64,000 nt of DNA, taken from positions 61,066 to 125,065 of the forward strand of contig JAQBOM010000027.1 of the NCBI GenBank assembly GCA_028288025.1, written 5' to 3'. Of this stretch, positions 60,590 to 64,000 are shown one piece after another. A program made the position numbers and the translations under genes. Source of the stretch: Mucilaginibacter sp. GTDB lineage: Bacteria; Bacteroidota; Bacteroidia; Sphingobacteriales; Sphingobacteriaceae. Positions within the stretch are counted from its first letter, which is position 1; each line of letters starts with the position of its first letter. The notes below the pieces were generated by a model. It saw only the letters and a list, made by a program, of their open reading frames with translations, was not told the origin of the DNA and ran no database searches.

Positions 60590-62008
60590 TTAAAATTGGT
60601 TAGTGAATAAATTGAAATTACCCGACGATGCTGCTATATAAAGCAGCGCCTGCCAAACAGCGTTACCGGCAATATCCCGGTCCGTTTCCGCAATGTTCAG
60701 GTTATATAGGGTTTGCGTAACATCAATGATGGTTGCAAGGCCGTTACTGTATAAAGTTTTTTTCTGGTTATAGGCATCGCTGGCTGCCTTTAGCTGGATC
60801 GGCGCTTCGCGGTATTTTTGAAGGGCATTTACCAGTTGCTTATTGCCTTGTTCTAACTGATTAGTGAGGTTATTTTCCTGGTAATGATACTCATTCATTA
60901 ACCCGTCAGAAGTGTAGTGCTGGCTCTTAACCCTTGAAGCAATTCTGCCGAGATTAGTCAGGTCCCACGAGACACCTATGCCTACCAGGTAATTCGCCCT
61001 TATCGGGTCAACGCCGTTTAGATAACTGTGGGTATAATCAGTGAAGTTATTGGCGTAATTTGTGCCAAAGCCCGACCCCCGTTCTTGCAGCACACCGAAA
61101 AAAGAAACTCTTGGCAAGCTTATTTTAGACAGGTAATTAGCAGTAAGCTCGCTGCTTTTTACCCTTGCAGATAAAAACGCCAATTGCGGATTTTTAGAAA
61201 CATTATCTACGGGTTGCCCTGGCAACCGGGCAGGCAATTGGTTGATATAAGTACTGTCTAAAGAAAATGACTGCTGACTTATACCCAATTGCATAGCAAA
61301 GTTAGCCGCCTGACTTTGCTCATAATTAATGGCATCAGTAACCGCTATGCGCGCCTTTGAAAGCTCTGAATTGGCAATGGCGCTATCAACACCCGGGTTT
61401 AATCCATTTTCCGTCCGTGTAAGGATAACATCCCTGAGATGGGAAACGCGCCACAGATTAATATCCATAGAATAATGCAGCCGTTGTGCCGCTAACAGGT
61501 TTAGATAAGCGCCGGCAACTTTAACCTGCTGCTGAAATTTCTCCTGCTCAAGATCTGCCGCATCTCTGTTATAGAAACCCTTAGCCTCTGCCACATGCGC
61601 CCGCTGAAGTCCGAATGAAAATATATTCCAATCGATATTGGAAGCATAGAACGCGCCGAAAGCTGCATGCCAGTTTTGTGAAGCAGAAACAGGCCCCGCC
61701 ATAATAGCCGTTATCCCGGGCAGGCCGGATGCTAATCCATTTAAACTGTTTATGGTTCCATAAGCCTGCTGGGCTGATAAAGTAAAATCAGGCAGGCCAT
61801 CCCTTTTGGCCGCCGTTATCCCCTCGGCAGATGCTTTAGCATAATTGTCTTTAGCTTTTAATATTTGTTGCTTGTTAAGTGCAATATTTATTGCCTTTTG
61901 CAACGTTAAAACACTGTCTGTTCCCTGGGCTTTTGCCGAAAAGCATCCGAGGCCCAAAGAAACTGTCGAGATGATACTGATCACGAGCAGCTTAATCGCC
62001 GTTTTCAT
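60590..62008 (-). CDS. TolC-family outer membrane efflux protein
   Basis: A 472-residue protein with a signal peptide (LGLGCFSAKAQG) and the two long alpha-hairpin repeats of TolC-type channels (ALNKQQILKAKDNYAKASAE, and KLKA...YNQKKTLYSNGLATIIDV toward the end). It completes the tripartite pump with the two following genes and is first in the operon. Confidence 0.9.
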   Translation of the reverse strand: MKTAIKLLVISIISTVSLGLGCFSAKAQGTDSVLTLQKAINIALNKQQILKAKDNYAKASAEGITAAKRDGLPDFTLSAQQAYGTINSLNGLASGLPGITAIMAGPVSASQNWHAAFGAFYASNIDWNIFSFGLQRAHVAEAKGFYNRDAADLEQEKFQQQVKVAGAYLNLLAAQRLHYSMDINLWRVSHLRDVILTRTENGLNPGVDSAIANSELSKARIAVTDAINYEQSQAANFAMQLGISQQSFSLDSTYINQLPARLPGQPVDNVSKNPQLAFLSARVKSSELTANYLSKISLPRVSFFGVLQERGSGFGTNYANNFTDYTHSYLNGVDPIRANYLVGIGVSWDLTNLGRIASRVKSQHYTSDGLMNEYHYQENNLTNQLEQGNKQLVNALQKYREAPIQLKAASDAYNQKKTLYSNGLATIIDVTQTLYNLNIAETDRDIAGNAVWQALLYIAASSGNFNLFTNQF

Positions 62009-62198
62009 AAAGAAAAAGATTAATGTTTAAATAATTTACAAACAAAGCGGGCCGTTAAAAGTGTTATTTATCAGCACTTTATGTGGCCAAAGAATATTCA
62101 AAAGCAAGTATAAACTTCAACTGTTAAAAAGCAGCTTCGCACCAGGCGGGCATCCCGCGTTAATTTGGAACGAATGAAGATTAAGTAAGTGCAATTGA

Positions 62199-62543
62199 TT
62201 ATAAAACAGGGGGAGCCCTGAGAGGCAGCAGCCGAATCGGGTCGGCTAAACAGAGTTTTTCCTTAAATGGTATATAAGACGGACCCGTGACTAGTGTCGC
62301 TGTGATTAAAGAAAAGAAGTTGGCTATAGGCGGAATATCCAGTGCCTGAAAGTGCTGTGTATAACATTGCAGCTTACGGTGGATGATCCCGGCTTTTACT
62401 TTGGTGGTGGTTGAATGTGTGAGCTCACTCTTATGGTTTTTCTGAAAGATCTCCGCATAGCGTACCAATACCCGTCCCTGCAATCCTAAAAAGATTGCCA
62501 GGACCAGTAAAAACTTCAATACGCTGCGAAGTGCCTTTTTCAT
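62199..62543 (-). CDS. Small membrane protein ending in PLRAPP motif
   Basis: A 114-residue protein with one N-terminal TM (VLKFLLVLAIFLGLQGRVLV) and the end PIRLLPLRAPPVL. Small Bacteroidota proteins with a proline-rich RAPP-like end commonly lie upstream of RND/TolC clusters, as I recall. It may be part of the same transcript as the pump (190-bp gap). Function unknown. Confidence 0.55.
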   Translation of the reverse strand: MKKALRSVLKFLLVLAIFLGLQGRVLVRYAEIFQKNHKSELTHSTTTKVKAGIIHRKLQCYTQHFQALDIPPIANFFSLITATLVTGPSYIPFKEKLCLADPIRLLPLRAPPVL

Positions 62544-62572
62544 TTTGTTTACCCTTTAAATCGGGGATTCCG

Positions 62573-63220
62573 TTAGTAGTTATTATCTATTATTCTATCC
62601 AGCAACTGCTGTGCTGATTTTTCTTTTTTTCTTTTAATTGCCTCAAGCAATTCCTCGTGTAAATGGTGGCTCATCGCAAAATGGCTTATTCCCCGCAGTT
62701 CTCTTTTGGAAAAGAAATCGCGTATGATGGCAGTAAAGCCCTGGTACAGATCAGCGAGCGCTTTATTTGAAGATGCTTTTGCAATGGCAATATGAAACGC
62801 GATATCTGCATCAACACACGCCTGTCGTTGCTCGGCACGTATGGCAAGCTTCCTGTTTTCAAGGCATTGTTTCATTGCATCCAGATCCTCAGGAGTGTGA
62901 TTTCTCGCGGCAAGTCTTACCGTTTCGTCTTCAAGCAACTTTCTAACGGCGTTGATATCGTCAAAGTCGGCCCGCCGCAGCCGCTGGTCAATTGTTTCGT
63001 GGTGTATGCCACCATTTACAAAGGTGCCCGATCCCTGTTGTACCTTCAAAATGCCAGTCATCGCAAGGGTTTTGATCGCCTCTCTTATTGTTGAGCGGCC
63101 TACGGCATAGAGTTTCATCAATTCAGGCTCGGCAGGTATTTTTTCTCCCGCTTTGTATGAGTTCTGACTAATGTCGTGCCTTATTTTATTTGCAACCTTG
63201 TCGCTCAGTTTTTCTGACAT
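62573..63220 (-). CDS. GntR/FadR-family transcriptional regulator
   Basis: This 215-residue protein has a winged HTH (KVANKIRHDISQNSYKAGEK, recognition VGRSTIREAIKTLAMTGILK) and an all-helical FCD ligand-binding domain (AFHIAIAKASSNKALADLYQ with metal-type histidines such as H154 and H203 region). FadR-type regulators usually sense carboxylic acids and control nearby catabolic genes; the target is not clear here. It precedes the pump cluster on the same strand. Confidence 0.9.
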   Translation of the reverse strand: MSEKLSDKVANKIRHDISQNSYKAGEKIPAEPELMKLYAVGRSTIREAIKTLAMTGILKVQQGSGTFVNGGIHHETIDQRLRRADFDDINAVRKLLEDETVRLAARNHTPEDLDAMKQCLENRKLAIRAEQRQACVDADIAFHIAIAKASSNKALADLYQGFTAIIRDFFSKRELRGISHFAMSHHLHEELLEAIKRKKEKSAQQLLDRIIDNNY

Positions 63221-63259
63221 CTTGATAATTAATTATTTGACAATATAACACAAACAGCT

Positions 63260-63754
63260 TTAAAAACTTTGATTGCCGAAGCTATTGGTGGTCGGAACCT
63301 TTATTACATTAAATTCATATTTTAATGCCTTGTGGCAGGTGTTGCAGGTATTGGTTAATACGACAAAATTATTTTTGAAAGCGGCGGCATCTTTATCCCT
63401 GATAGCTTTTTCTACGGCATCCATTGCCGGAAAAATCATAGCAACCGCCGTTGCTTCGGGTTTATCCTTATGATATTTTTGAATCTTTTCGAAGCCACCC
63501 ATCAATTCCTGCCTTTCATACTCGGCCAGCGCCCAGTTTTTGTGCTGACCGGCAAACCACAATTTAAGATGATGAGGTTGAACAATAGTATTCATAATCG
63601 CCCCGGTGCCTGGTATATAAGAGGAATTCAACTTATTTTGCAGGCTATCTATCCGGGTCTTTAGATCTACCTTTTCACTGCCGGACTGTTCACACCCTAC
63701 CATTATTGAAAATGGCAGAGCGAGTGATAAGAAAATTAATGATAATCGTTTCAT
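63260..63754 (-). CDS. Lipoprotein with CxxCH haem-binding motif
   Basis: A 164-residue protein with lipobox signal (SLALPFSIMVGC) and a single CNTCHK motif at about 137-142, typical of c-type cytochrome-like haem attachment. The rest is helical (EYERQELMGGFEKIQKYHKD), resembling four-helix cytochrome c' folds. Probably a periplasmic or outer-membrane electron carrier, though haem loading is inferred. Confidence 0.75.
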   Translation of the reverse strand: MKRLSLIFLSLALPFSIMVGCEQSGSEKVDLKTRIDSLQNKLNSSYIPGTGAIMNTIVQPHHLKLWFAGQHKNWALAEYERQELMGGFEKIQKYHKDKPEATAVAMIFPAMDAVEKAIRDKDAAAFKNNFVVLTNTCNTCHKALKYEFNVIKVPTTNSFGNQSF

Positions 63755-63832
63755 ATATTTAACTATTAGCGTGACTGATTAAAAATTGTACTTTATCTGG
63801 TATTAACCCCTTGTTATTACCCAAGACTATTT

Positions 63833-64000
63833 TTAGTTTTTCTTCCCGCATTGCGTGGCGGCCTCTATGACCAATTGTGCAACTTCTATTGGGTGGGATT
63901 CATAAACAGAATGACTGGCACCATCAATTTCAACCTTGTGGCTGTTTGCTCGTTTCGCATACATGCGTTCCAGGTCCGGATTAATAATGCGGTCAGATTT
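63833..64000 (-). CDS. Alpha/beta hydrolase, C-terminal end (5' end outside window)
   Basis: A minus-strand frame enters at the window's right edge and ends at TAA 63835-63833. The 55 visible residues include KRANSHKVEIDGASHSVYES, whose catalytic histidine in GASH and the following S-x-P-x-x-V-A-x-L-V-I match the C-terminus of alpha/beta hydrolases of the chloroperoxidase/esterase kind. Nothing more can be said without the N-terminus. Confidence 0.65.
   Translation of the reverse strand, partial: KSDRIINPDLERMYAKRANSHKVEIDGASHSVYESHPIEVAQLVIEAATQCGKKN

Noticed and set aside
1..64000. CRISPR array
   Set aside because: No set of regularly spaced identical 25-40 bp repeats was seen and no cas gene was recognised.

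Overview
The window looks like a Bacteroidota chromosome segment, most likely Sphingobacteriaceae (Mucilaginibacter/Pedobacter-like). This is inferred from protein style (short lipoprotein signals, an RND/TolC cluster preceded by a small membrane protein, a Tat-exported bicupin, ArdC-like and XRE proteins of Bacteroidota mobile elements), from very short intergenic gaps, and from frequent TAATG/ATGA gene overlaps. No rRNA or tRNA gene was recognised.

Region A (1 to about 8.9 kb) is mobile-element backbone with AT-rich cargo: a membrane protein/lipoprotein pair, a STAND-like NTPase, a MOBP-type relaxase with a candidate oriT overlapping its stop codon, two exported proteins, an XRE regulator with a repeated operator, an ArdC-like antirestriction protein and an IS110-type transposase remnant.

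Region B (8.9 to 27.6 kb) is a defence island. It has a GHKL (HSP90/sacsin-like) ATPase with a C-terminal nuclease-like domain, a possible ADP-ribosyltransferase-fold protein, and an unusual DNA phosphorothioation (Dnd) locus. dndA is coupled to a composite regulator (two RNA polymerase alpha-CTD-like modules, a sigma region 4-like helix and HARE-HTH modules). Facing it is a ten-gene, translationally coupled operon: dndC, dndD, dndE, a PLD-SF2 helicase, a 71-aa protein, a second SMC-like ATPase with a zinc hook, a Dnd-associated protein, a GIY-YIG nuclease, a DGQHR (DndB-like) protein and a lone HARE-HTH protein. Modification (A, C, D, E) and a probable restriction module are thus co-expressed. 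Upstream of dndC lies a GC-rich block with nested complementary stems, a candidate structured RNA, followed by an 89-bp nested inverted repeat.

Region C (27.6 to 39.9 kb) is AT-rich accessory DNA. It holds two membrane-anchored proteins of similar layout, a conjugative-type ATPase, a large serine recombinase lacking its zinc-ribbon cysteines and preceded by interlocked inverted repeats, a PD-(D/E)XK protein, an XRE/small ORF/RuvC-like trio, a TPR membrane protein, a three-gene nuclease cassette with two paralogous small partners, and a broken metallopeptidase gene. The metallopeptidase gene ends at a 41-bp sequence that recurs at 46.1 kb.

Region D (39.9 to 64 kb) is mostly ordinary chromosome: an ArsR/SRPBCC/membrane operon, an MBL hydrolase, a transferred AT-rich restriction-modification pair (42.5-46.1 kb, ending at the second copy of the 41-bp repeat), a hydroxyisobutyrate dehydrogenase-like enzyme, an oxalate/formate cluster (oxalate decarboxylase, FdhD, FdhF/YdeP-type oxidoreductase, OFA transporter), an AraC regulator, a kinase-like protein without an ATPase domain, an RND efflux operon, a FadR-type regulator, a haem-motif lipoprotein and the end of an alpha/beta hydrolase gene.
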